From positions 62,001-126,000 of the forward strand of contig CAVYRG010000001.1 of NCBI GenBank assembly GCA_963770915.1: DNA of 64,000 nt, read 5' to 3'. Origin of the DNA: PALSA-270 sp963770915. GTDB taxonomy: Bacteria; Acidobacteriota; Terriglobia; Terriglobales; Acidobacteriaceae. The translations under genes were made by a program, and so were the position numbers. The notes under the pieces were generated by a model, which saw only the letters and a program-made list of their open reading frames with translations, did not search any database and was not told the origin of the DNA. Of the stretch, positions 18,138 to 25,125 are shown in pieces; positions within the stretch are counted from its first letter, which is position 1; every line of letters starts with the position of its first letter.

Positions 18138-18764
18138 ATGACCGAAAAAATCCTCGCCATCTTATTCGTAGCCATCAAGTCGGTCATCGCCGCCACCGGC
18201 TACGGCGGCATCACTCTGCTGATGGCGATCGAATCTGCCTGCATTCCCCTGCCTTCCGAGCTGATCATGCCCTTCGCTGGCTATCTGGTTTTCACCGGCA
18301 CCATGAAATTGCTCTGGGTAGCCACCGCCGGCGCCATTGGCTGCAATCTGGGATCGCTCGTGGCCTACGAAATCGGCTGCTACGGCGGCCGCCCGCTGGT
18401 GGAAAAATATGGCCGCTGGATTCTGCTCAGCCATCGCGAACTCGACTGGGCTGACCGCTTCTTCGCCCGCTGGGGATATCTCGCCGTCTTCGTCGCCCGC
18501 CTTCTGCCTGTCATTCGCACCTTTATAGCGCTGCCCGCCGGTATTGCCCGCATGCCCCGCGGACGCTTTCATATCTACACGTTCCTTGGCTCTTGGCCCT
18601 GGTGCTTCGCCCTTGCCTGGTTCGGCATGAAGCTGGGAGAAAACTGGCGCGCGCTGGGCAAGTATTTCCACCAGTTCGACCTAGTGATCGGCGTGGCCTT
18701 GCTTCTGGGCATTGCGTATTTCCTATGGAGCCATTGGCAGAATCGCATCCGCGCTGCGGAGTAA
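18138..18764 (+). CDS. DedA-family membrane protein (VTT domain)
   Basis: A 208-residue polytopic membrane protein. The DedA signatures are visible: ESACIPLPSELIMPFAGYL near residues 33-51, GCNLGSLVAYEIGCYGGRPLVEKYG, and FVARLLPVIRTFIALPAGIARMPRGRF with the conserved Arg residues. DedA proteins are half-transporters in the inner membrane, several acting as lipid-carrier flippases for undecaprenyl phosphate or phospholipid. Which lipid this copy handles cannot be told. Length is normal for the family. Confidence 0.93.
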   Translation: MTEKILAILFVAIKSVIAATGYGGITLLMAIESACIPLPSELIMPFAGYLVFTGTMKLLWVATAGAIGCNLGSLVAYEIGCYGGRPLVEKYGRWILLSHRELDWADRFFARWGYLAVFVARLLPVIRTFIALPAGIARMPRGRFHIYTFLGSWPWCFALAWFGMKLGENWRALGKYFHQFDLVIGVALLLGIAYFLWSHWQNRIRAAE

Positions 18765-18872
18765 ACCGAAATGGTCCGAACTTGTGTCGTCTCCGGTTGC
18801 AAATCCGTCCACAATACGAGAACATACCCGTTTGCCTTAATCTGACAAACCTCACAAGGAAGCTCCCAAACG

Positions 18873-20225
18873 ATGGCGACACGGCAAAAGAGTCCGAAAA
18901 CACCGGCAAGCAGCAGCGATATTCAGCCCGCCAAGGGCAAGCTCGGCATCATGATTCCCGGCATGGGCGCCGTGGCCACAACGTTTGTGGCAGGCGTGGA
19001 AGCGGTGCGCAAAGGCCTGGCCAAGCCCATCGGCTCGCTCACCCAAATGGGAACCATCCGCCTCGGCAAGCGAACCGAAGGCCGCTCTCCCAAGATCAAA
19101 GAGTTCGTCCCTCTCGCCGGCCTCGACGACCTCGTATTCACCGGCTGGGACCTTTTCGAAGACGATATGTACACCGCCGCTTCAAAGGCAGGTGTGCTCG
19201 ACAAGTCGCTCCTCGACCAGATCAAGCCCTTCCTCAGCACTGTCAAGCCACGTAAGGCGGTCTTCGACCGGAATTATGTCAAAAAGCTCGACGGCTCCAA
19301 CGTAAAGAAGGGCAAGAACAAAATGGACTTAGCCGAGCAGGTCCGCGCCGACATCCGCGAGTTCCGCAAGACTTCCGGCGCGGATCGCTTGATTACCATC
19401 TGGTGCGGCTCGACTGAAATCTTCCTCGAGCCCACCGCCGCCCACCAATCGCTCAAGGCCTTCGAGAAGGCGATGTTGCAAAATGACGAATCCATCGCGC
19501 CCTCGATGATCTACGCCTACGCTTCGCTGATGGAAGGCGTCCCCTTCGCCAACGGCGCTCCCAACCTGACCGTCGACCTGCCGGTCATGCACACGCTTTC
19601 AAAAGAAAACGACGCTCCCATCTGCGGCAAGGACTTCAAAACCGGCCAGACCCTGATCAAGACCATTCTGGCTCCGGGCTTCAAAGCCCGCATGATCGGC
19701 CTCAACGGTTGGTTCTCCACCAACATTCTGGGCAATCGCGACGGCGAAGTTCTGGAAGATCCAGGCTCGTTCAAGACCAAGGAAGAGTCCAAACTCTCCG
19801 TGTTGGAGCACATCCTCCAGCCCGAACTCTATCCCGAGCTCTACGGCAATTTCACCCACAAGGTCCGCATTAACTATTATCCACCGCGCGGTGATAACAA
19901 AGAGGGTTGGGATAACATAGATATCTTCGGCTGGCTCGGCTATCCCATGCAGATCAAGGTTGATTTCCTCTGTCGCGATTCCATCCTGGCCGCTCCCATT
20001 GTCCTCGATCTAGTGCTCTTCCTCGACCTCGCCCGGCGCAGTACAGAACTAAAAAGCCTCGGCATCCAGGAGTGGATGAGCTTCTACTTCAAGTCTCCCA
20101 TGACCGCCCCCGGGCTGTATCCCGAGCACGATTTGTTCATCCAATCGATGAAGCTGAAAAACACATTGCGCCACTTGCGGGGAGAGGGCCTGATTACTCA
20201 CCTGGGGCTGGAGTATTACGACTGA
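18873..20225 (+). CDS. Inositol-3-phosphate synthase
   Basis: A 450-residue myo-inositol-1-phosphate synthase-type protein. It should cyclise glucose-6-phosphate in an NAD-dependent reaction to feed inositol lipids or solutes. Visible marks are the Rossmann start LGIMIPGMGAVATTFVAGVEA, the active-site stretch GKDFKTGQTLIKT, WFSTNILGNRDG with the catalytic region, and DFLCRDSILAAPIVLDLV. It belongs to the bacterial/archaeal branch rather than the longer eukaryotic one. It stands alone after dedA with an AAGGA-like ribosome site. No inositol-using gene is adjacent, so the end product is open. Confidence 0.93.
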   Translation: MATRQKSPKTPASSSDIQPAKGKLGIMIPGMGAVATTFVAGVEAVRKGLAKPIGSLTQMGTIRLGKRTEGRSPKIKEFVPLAGLDDLVFTGWDLFEDDMYTAASKAGVLDKSLLDQIKPFLSTVKPRKAVFDRNYVKKLDGSNVKKGKNKMDLAEQVRADIREFRKTSGADRLITIWCGSTEIFLEPTAAHQSLKAFEKAMLQNDESIAPSMIYAYASLMEGVPFANGAPNLTVDLPVMHTLSKENDAPICGKDFKTGQTLIKTILAPGFKARMIGLNGWFSTNILGNRDGEVLEDPGSFKTKEESKLSVLEHILQPELYPELYGNFTHKVRINYYPPRGDNKEGWDNIDIFGWLGYPMQIKVDFLCRDSILAAPIVLDLVLFLDLARRSTELKSLGIQEWMSFYFKSPMTAPGLYPEHDLFIQSMKLKNTLRHLRGEGLITHLGLEYYD

Positions 20226-20330
20226 GCCGATCAACCGAACGCGCTCCCTGTAACTCCTTGAAGCACGCCAGGTAACCTTCGGGCTGCCGGCTGCGTCCAA
20301 ACTCCTAGGTGAGCCTGGGCCGGAGAGGGT

Positions 20331-20336
20331 TATAAT
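20331..20336 (+). promoter_or_regulatory. Candidate -10 box for the M48 protease gene
   Basis: A consensus TATAAT lies 41 bases before the start at 20377. The region 17 bases upstream shows no good -35. A GGGAG ribosome site follows just before the ATG. The call rests on the hexamer and its place. Confidence 0.4.
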
Positions 20337-20376
20337 CGTGCCGGGAATCCCCGCTGGGCTGAAAAGGGAGTGGATT

Positions 20377-21543
20377 ATGAAGTTAAAACTCTTCGTATTG
20401 GCTGCTTCGCTATTGGCATTTGGGTACATAGCGCCCGCCGCGCTCGCACAAACCCAACCTGCTTCCATTCCGGCCGCGCAGCCTGGGACGACAACCGCTC
20501 CCCAGGCCAAGCCGCAAGACGCTCCCACCTCTGATAGCCCAACGGCGGATAGCGCTTCGCCGAGCGACAAAGCGACGTTGTCACCCGCGGTGGATGGCGC
20601 TGATCCCGACAAAGTCAAGCATGACGGCGGAATGGACGACGTGGATGCCATTGGCAATCGCAACGTGGGCTGCAACAAAGGCTTGGGCAACTGGTACAGC
20701 CTGGAAAAGCAGATTGCCATGGGCAAGGGCTACGCCATGCAGGTGGAAGCCCAGTCCAAGCTCGTAACCGATCCTGTGGTGACTGAGTATGTAAACCGTG
20801 TCGGCCAGAACCTGGTGCGCAACTCCGATGCCCAGGTGCCCTTTACCATCAAGGTCATCGACTCTGATGTCGTCAATGCCATGGCCTTGCCAGGCGGATT
20901 CTTCTACGTGAATTCAGGCTTGATTTTGGCCGCGGACGAGGAAGCTGAACTGGCTGGCGTTATGGCCCATGAAATTGCCCACGTAGCCGCCTGCCACGCC
21001 GCCCGCGAGAACACCCGGCTCAACATTATGAACATCGCTTCCATTCCGCTGATCTTCGTGGGTGGGGCAGTGGGTTATGCAGGGTACGAAGCCGCCAGTC
21101 TGGCGCTACCCTTGACCTTCCTCAAATTCTCCCGCGGCTTTGAAGCCCAGGCCGACTACCTTGGCCTGCAGTACATGTACAAAGCCGGATACGATCCGCA
21201 GGCCTTTGTCGCCTTCTTCGAAAAGATTCAGGCCATGGAAAAGAAGAAGCCCGGCACGCTGGCCAAAGCCTTCGACACTCATCCGCAGACGCCCGACCGC
21301 ATTGAGGCCTCGCAGCACGAGATTGCCACCATTTTGCCAGCGCGGGAGCAGTATTTGGTTTCCACCTCGGAATTCGACGACGTGAAAGCCCGCTTGGCCG
21401 CCCTCGAAAACCGGCGCAAGCTGGTAGACCAGAAGGAAGGCAACAAGCCCAGCCTGCGGCGCTCCGCCAATCCCAGCGACAAGGGCGGTACCTCGCCCGA
21501 CGATCAGCGGCCGACTTTGAAGCGCCGCCCGGACAGCAACTAA
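20377..21543 (+). CDS. Periplasmic M48-family metalloprotease (BepA/LoiP-like)
   Basis: A 388-residue secreted zinc protease. ATG at 20377 follows GGGAG and gives a clear signal peptide (MKLKLFVLAASLLAFGYIAPAALA). A ~70-residue low-complexity Pro/Ala/Thr/Ser linker follows. The peptidase domain has HEIAHVAACHAARE (zinc His residues 198 and 202 with catalytic Glu 199) and the third ligand in FEAQADYLGLQYM. The C-terminus is charged and Pro/Arg-rich with no TPR. Such enzymes handle outer-membrane protein quality control. Convergent with mtgA, with a strong hairpin between. Confidence 0.92.
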   Translation: MKLKLFVLAASLLAFGYIAPAALAQTQPASIPAAQPGTTTAPQAKPQDAPTSDSPTADSASPSDKATLSPAVDGADPDKVKHDGGMDDVDAIGNRNVGCNKGLGNWYSLEKQIAMGKGYAMQVEAQSKLVTDPVVTEYVNRVGQNLVRNSDAQVPFTIKVIDSDVVNAMALPGGFFYVNSGLILAADEEAELAGVMAHEIAHVAACHAARENTRLNIMNIASIPLIFVGGAVGYAGYEAASLALPLTFLKFSRGFEAQADYLGLQYMYKAGYDPQAFVAFFEKIQAMEKKKPGTLAKAFDTHPQTPDRIEASQHEIATILPAREQYLVSTSEFDDVKARLAALENRRKLVDQKEGNKPSLRRSANPSDKGGTSPDDQRPTLKRRPDSN

Positions 21544-21564
21544 GTTATTCCGTTGCCCACGTGG

Positions 21565-21586
21565 GGACGGCCGCCCTCGGCCGTCC
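21565..21586. terminator. Bidirectional hairpin between convergent M48 and mtgA genes
   Basis: A perfect 9-bp stem (GGACGGCCG, loop CCCT, CGGCCGTCC) lies in the 87-base gap between two converging genes. A TTTTCTTTC stretch follows 9 bases after it on the plus strand. It may act as a terminator in both directions. The same kind of 'gACGGCCGcccTCGGCCGTc' hairpin recurs as a dispersed unit in related genomes. Confidence 0.55.
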
Positions 21587-21630
21587 AAGCGCAGTTTTCT
21601 TTCGTGGCTGCCCCGACCTATCAGCCATTG

Positions 21631-22338
21631 CTACCAACCCATTTGGCTCATCCGTTTAAGAATAATTGTGCTGTAGTTATTCATGCGCTCGGGTCGTCGC
21701 TTCAGCGGGGCCGGCAGAATTGCGGCGAGCCGTGCCGCCTGTTCGCGGCCGATGCTGCGGGCTGGGACTTGGTAATAGTGACGACACGCCGGCTCTGCGC
21801 CATAGATGCCAGGGCCCCATTCCACCACGTTGAGATAAATCTCCAGAATGCGCTTTTTGCCGAGCACGAGTTCGGCCACCGGTACCAGCGTGGTCTCTAC
21901 GCCCTTGCGCAGGATGGAGCGGCCCGTCCCGAAGAATAGGTTTTTCACGAGTTGCTGCGTCAAGGTGGAAGCTCCGCGAGTGCGCTCGCCTTCCAAATCG
22001 TCCTGAGCGGCGATTTGGACCTGCTGCCAATCGAACCCGTGGTGCTGGTAGAAGCGCGCGTCCTCCGCGGCGATCACGGCGTGCTGCAGATCGGGCGAGA
22101 TTTGGCTGAGCGGAATGAATTGGTAGCGCTCGCGATACGGCCTGCCATGGACCCACGCCTGCATCCGGCGCTCGATGTGCACCGCGGTCGTCGGCGGGTC
22201 GATCCACCGCGCCGCCACCATGGTCAGCGCGGCAAGCAACCAAAGCAGCGCGCCGCCGATGACCAGCCATCGCACCAGGAATCGGAGCAAGCCCTTCCGC
22301 AGCAGCGTCCTGGCGGGTTTGTCCGGCGGTGCAGTCAC
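21631..22338 (-). CDS. mtgA: Monofunctional biosynthetic peptidoglycan transglycosylase
   Basis: A 235-residue GT51 enzyme that polymerises lipid II into glycan strands without a transpeptidase domain. It has one N-terminal membrane anchor (residues ~20-45). The GT51 motifs follow in order: VIAAEDARFYQHHGFDW with the catalytic Glu, GASTLTQQLVKNLFF, and KKRILEIYLNVVEWGPGIYGAE. The start is a GTG. Length matches MtgA rather than a truncated class A penicillin-binding protein. It is the last gene of the minus-strand run that includes the ThiS-like protein and a short conserved protein. Confidence 0.94.
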   Translation of the reverse strand: MTAPPDKPARTLLRKGLLRFLVRWLVIGGALLWLLAALTMVAARWIDPPTTAVHIERRMQAWVHGRPYRERYQFIPLSQISPDLQHAVIAAEDARFYQHHGFDWQQVQIAAQDDLEGERTRGASTLTQQLVKNLFFGTGRSILRKGVETTLVPVAELVLGKKRILEIYLNVVEWGPGIYGAEPACRHYYQVPARSIGREQAARLAAILPAPLKRRPERMNNYSTIILKRMSQMGW

Positions 22339-22405
22339 TTCAGAATAATAGCCTTGGCTGAGTGGGTCGCGCTCTCAACAAGGCATCAACTCGCGGCCGG
22401 GAAGC

Positions 22406-22633
22406 TCATTGCATGTCAGGAAAGGGCGCGGGAAGCAGGGCCAGCCTCAACAGCTCGTGCGCCACGCGCGCTTCCGGCCACTCGGGATGCTCTCTCCGAA
22501 TTCGCTGCCGGTTCAGTTCACGGGCAAACATACCCATCTCAAATGCAAGAAGCAGGCGATCCTCTCCCGACATCGAACGCTGAACTTCGATCTGCATCGC
22601 TTGCGCCACGGAACTCGTGTCGGAGATGGGCAC
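22406..22633 (-). CDS. Short conserved hypothetical protein
   Basis: A ~75-residue, largely helical and charged protein with SMSGEDRLLLAFEMGMFARELNRQRIRREHPEW followed by EARVAHELLRL. The pattern 'SGeeRlxxAxEMxxxARxLxxxxIRxxHPxWsEaxvxxxLLR' is one I recognise from small proteins of unknown role in acidobacteria and cyanobacteria. The start is GTG at 22633, or ATG at 22597. It lies 27 bases after the ThiS-like gene and before mtgA on the same strand. No function is proposed. Confidence 0.65.
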   Translation of the reverse strand: MPISDTSSVAQAMQIEVQRSMSGEDRLLLAFEMGMFARELNRQRIRREHPEWPEARVAHELLRLALLPAPFPDMQ

Positions 22634-22660
22634 GCAAAAATGGTACCGCGCAACCGCGAG

Positions 22661-22957
22661 CTACCCTCCCGCAATCGCCCCAATCACAATAAACGGCTCC
22701 TTGCCGGACGCGACGGCGTCGGGGAGCGGGGCGTCGGGTGATTCGTGAGAGAGGTCTTCTTCGCAGGCGAAGAAGCGCAGGAAGGGGCGGCGTTGTTGCG
22801 TGTCGTGGTCACGGATGGCGCCCCGCAGCATGGGATAGCGGGCCTCGAGCGCATCCAGCACCGAGCGCTGCGTGACCGGGCCCTCAACTTCGAGCGTCAC
22901 CTCGCTGCCGGCATGCGCCAGGGTTCGGAGGTGGAAAGGGAGGAGGATGCGGATCAT
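22661..22957 (-). CDS. ThiS/MoaD-like ubiquitin-fold protein
   Basis: A ~98-residue beta-grasp protein beginning MIRILLPFHLRTLAHAG and ending in ...GAIAGG. The C-terminal Gly-Gly is the tail that MoaD/ThiS-type carriers adenylate and thiolate, or use for protein conjugation. A middle segment, VTQRSVLDALEARYPML, is the usual helix. ATG at 22957 is chosen over an upstream in-frame start, since it begins the strand pattern. It starts 4 bases after the WD40 gene stop. No molybdopterin or thiamine genes are nearby, so it probably serves another sulfur or conjugation role. Similar proteins are, to my recollection, often paired with BNR-propeller proteins such as the one at 25126. Confidence 0.8.
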   Translation of the reverse strand: MIRILLPFHLRTLAHAGSEVTLEVEGPVTQRSVLDALEARYPMLRGAIRDHDTQQRRPFLRFFACEEDLSHESPDAPLPDAVASGKEPFIVIGAIAGG

Positions 22958-22961
22958 TACG

Positions 22962-24008
22962 TTATTGAACCACCACGCTGGGTACATTGCGGGACGTCAG
23001 AAGAGTTTGCATTTTCCAGATACTCACATCTCCGCTTCCTACAGGCGGAGCGGCGAGCCACCGATCATCGCCGCTAATAGCCATTGTTCCGTTTCCCAAT
23101 TCTGAAATTCTGCATAGTTGCTTGCCCGTCCGATCCCAAACACTGAACCCGCTACTCGGATAAGTTAAGACCAGTGAACCCTCCCTGCTGAAAGCGGCAA
23201 AATTGGTGTAGCCTTGCCCGACCTTACCAACTTCTTCGCCGGAGCCCAAACGAACCAATCTTGCGCTATTGGGACCTCCGACCACCGCCAAATCCTCCTT
23301 TGGATCAAGGGCAAAGCGCGTGACGTAATCTGGGCCGCTTGGAAGATCGCGCACTTGGCTCCAGTCTTTCGTACGCCAGATCAAGATATGCTTTGCGTTC
23401 CCGCCTATTACAAGCGAACCGTCCTTCGAAAACTGCCCATGTTGCGTGTTCTTTAGCGTCGCAATTCGTTTACCAGCTGGAATGGCAAACACGGCATCAT
23501 CATTTCCGTTAGAGCTGACGAGGAGACTGGTTCCATCGGGACTAAAAGAAAACTGACGAATCATTTCTCCAGTCCATTTGATCGTCCTTAACAACTCTCC
23601 TGATGGAACGCCCCACAATCGAATATCCTTGCCGTCGGAAACAAGTACTTTCCCGTCAGGTGCCAAAGCAACGTTTGAGCCGCCCGCGAACGCAAGAATT
23701 TTTCTTTGATTCTCTAGGTCCCAGACTTCAACGAAATTCGGAGTGCCACCTACTGCCAGCAGTTTTCCATCAGCGCTGAACGACAGACTAGAAACTTGGG
23801 TCAGCGACGGACCGCCGTAAACCACAAAGGAACCGGTAACCTTGCCGTTGCTATCGGTCTTCATGTTCCCCAACGCCATAGTTGGCTGCTCTTTCGAACC
23901 GGGGCCCTTCAGGATAAGATCAGGTTTGGGAGGCGAGATGGGGGCGAAATCTTGAGCGATCGTGGGAATGCAAGAGCACAGGAAGAGAAAGGAGATTACA
24001 GATTTCAT
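22962..24008 (-). CDS. Secreted WD40-like beta-propeller protein
   Basis: A ~348-residue exported protein with signal peptide MKSVISFLFLCSCIPTIAQ. About six or seven blades follow, each with FSxDGxxLxVGG then IxxW/VEVWDLE patterns. No catalytic residues are apparent; such propellers usually bind proteins. ATG at 24008 gives the signal peptide, whereas the open frame upstream runs into the repeat at 24052-24210. Base composition is near 50% GC by eye, lower than the surrounding ~60%, and codon use looks different. This suggests later arrival between the BNR and ThiS-like genes. Confidence 0.8.
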   Translation of the reverse strand: MKSVISFLFLCSCIPTIAQDFAPISPPKPDLILKGPGSKEQPTMALGNMKTDSNGKVTGSFVVYGGPSLTQVSSLSFSADGKLLAVGGTPNFVEVWDLENQRKILAFAGGSNVALAPDGKVLVSDGKDIRLWGVPSGELLRTIKWTGEMIRQFSFSPDGTSLLVSSNGNDDAVFAIPAGKRIATLKNTQHGQFSKDGSLVIGGNAKHILIWRTKDWSQVRDLPSGPDYVTRFALDPKEDLAVVGGPNSARLVRLGSGEEVGKVGQGYTNFAAFSREGSLVLTYPSSGFSVWDRTGKQLCRISELGNGTMAISGDDRWLAAPPVGSGDVSIWKMQTLLTSRNVPSVVVQ

Positions 24009-24051
24009 TGGTCGATCATCCTTCGAAATTTCTAGGGCCGCCCACAAGGTG

Positions 24052-24210
24052 CGTATCAGGGCATCGGCTTCAGCCATGCCGTATTCCTACGCGCCCGTGG
24101 GGCGCAACTGCCACGAAAGCGTCCGGCTTCCTGGTAATTGCGCCGTACCGGCGCGGGGTCTCATGTTTACGTCTCCGAACGGCACGGCTGAAAAGCCGTG
24201 CCCTGATACG
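24052..24210. repeat. MITE-like element with terminal inverted repeats
   Basis: A 159-bp unit begins CGTATCAGGGCATCGGCTTC. Its last ~20 bases, read on the other strand, are CGTATCAGGGCACGGCTTTT, so the ends are near-perfect inverted repeats. The inner part (GCGCCCGTGGGGCGCAACTG) is itself hairpin-forming. No ORF of its own is present. A second, diverged and one-ended copy lies at 24921-25031 in the same orientation, with VapBC between them. Confidence 0.75.
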
Positions 24211-24217
24211 AAACCCC

Positions 24218-24622
24218 TCACTGAAATGGATTCCGAACCGTCAATTGCCGGTTGATAATCTGTCCGTCCTGCAAGTCTTCAGAGTAAAGCGTCTTGCAAC
24301 CGGATTCCAGAGCGGCGGCAGCTATCAACGCATCGTAGACGTTGTATCCGTATTTTTCTGCGATGGCCAGAGCACCCTTGTGCGTGTCGAGCGAAATCGG
24401 CACCGGGTCCGGGCACAAAATGCAAATCAGATCCAGAGTTTCTCTTACTTCCTTCCAGGACATAGCAAGCTTGCGCCGCGCCACCGAAGCGAATTCGTTC
24501 AAAGATTGGACACTGATCCTCCCACCACTTGCCAGCAGGGCTTCCGCTTTGGATGCGCGAGGGTCGTTTTTGCCGATGGCGTAGATCAGCACATTCGTAT
24601 CGAGGAAATCTTTAGCGAGCAT
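24218..24622 (-). CDS. PIN-domain ribonuclease toxin (VapC family)
   Basis: A 134-residue PIN protein, expected to cleave RNA (often tRNA) when freed from its antitoxin. Acidic metal ligands are visible in FLDTNVLIYAI, SLNEFASV, YNVYDALIAAAAL and LYSEDL. ATG at 24622 overlaps the antitoxin's end by 11 bases, the classical VapBC arrangement. The ORF extends upstream to 24646 but without family residues. The pair is bounded by two copies of a short repeat, suggesting a mobile or exchanged cassette. Confidence 0.9.
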   Translation of the reverse strand: MLAKDFLDTNVLIYAIGKNDPRASKAEALLASGGRISVQSLNEFASVARRKLAMSWKEVRETLDLICILCPDPVPISLDTHKGALAIAEKYGYNVYDALIAAAALESGCKTLYSEDLQDGQIINRQLTVRNPFQ

Positions 24623-24842
24623 TGGCTTCTGCCCGGTCAAATACAAATCCCACAGGCAAGGGCCGGCGCAGCCGGCGTAAACCCGCTAAGGCACGCTGCC
24701 GGGCGGGGTCGCGGCGCACTTTGAATTCCCGCGCGCTGGCAATGCGAATTTCGATCTGGTCGCCCTCTTTTAGATCGAGGGCCTCCACCACTTCCGAGGG
24801 TAAACGCACAGCAAGGCTGTTTCCCCATTTGGATACTTGCAT
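24612..24842 (-). CDS. AbrB/MazE-type antitoxin of the VapBC pair
   Basis: A 76-residue protein with the SpoVT/AbrB swapped-hairpin domain at the N-terminus: MQVSKWGNSLAVRLPSEVVEALDLKEGDQIEIR. A charged C-terminal tail follows that would bind the toxin. The start ATG has GGAGG five bases upstream. It should both neutralise the PIN toxin and repress its own promoter. The imperfect palindrome at 24862-24884 is the likely binding site. Confidence 0.9.
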   Translation of the reverse strand: MQVSKWGNSLAVRLPSEVVEALDLKEGDQIEIRIASAREFKVRRDPARQRALAGLRRLRRPLPVGFVFDRAEANAR

Positions 24843-24861
24843 AGCGCCTCCAACTCACAAT

Positions 24862-24893
24862 GATCTACATTACTATTGTATATCTAAAGTCAA
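24862..24893 (-). promoter_or_regulatory. VapBC promoter/operator region
   Basis: On the minus strand an imperfect inverted repeat reads GATATACAA-TAGTA-ATGTAGATC (24884 to 24862), with 7 of 9 positions pairing. TTGACT at 24893-24888 could be a -35 and TACAAT lies inside the palindrome. The region is AT-rich against a GC-rich background. Autorepression by the AbrB-type antitoxin is inferred. Confidence 0.45.
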
Positions 24894-24920
24894 GAGAGCG
24901 TTGGTAAGCCCTACTTAGTT

Positions 24921-25031
24921 CGTATCAAGGCAGCGGTTTCAGCCGTGCCATCTTGGCTTACGCGCCCACAGGGCGCAACTGCCACGAGGTCGTCGGGCCT
25001 CTTGGTAGTTCGCCGCACTGGCGCAGGCTTT
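24921..25031. repeat. Second copy of the CGTATCA repeat, one end only
   Basis: This ~110-bp stretch (CGTATCAAGGCAGCGGTTTC ...) lines up with the first two thirds of the element at 24052-24210, matching in roughly three quarters of positions by eye and including GGGCGCAACTGCCACGA. The matching right-hand inverted end is missing. The two copies are direct repeats about 870 bases apart with VapBC between. Confidence 0.7.
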
Positions 25032-25070
25032 GCCCTCTTAGGCTTACATGTCATCACAAACACGTCACGA

Positions 25071-25096
25071 CGCAATGTTCCTGCAGGAACATTGCG
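25071..25096. repeat. Perfect 26-bp palindrome
   Basis: CGCAATGTTCCTG is followed directly by its exact reverse complement. It lies 29 bases beyond the stop of the BNR-propeller gene. On that gene's strand no T-run follows, so it is not a standard terminator. It could be a REP-type hairpin or a protein site; the inner GTTC-N6-GAAC resembles dimeric repressor sites. Confidence 0.6.
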
Positions 25097-25125
25097 CCAA
25101 CCCGAATCCGGTCCCAGACGCGCCC

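Noticed and set aside
18593..19255. Plus-strand frame across the end of dedA into the inositol-phosphate synthase
   Set aside because: Overlaps two well-supported genes in another frame.
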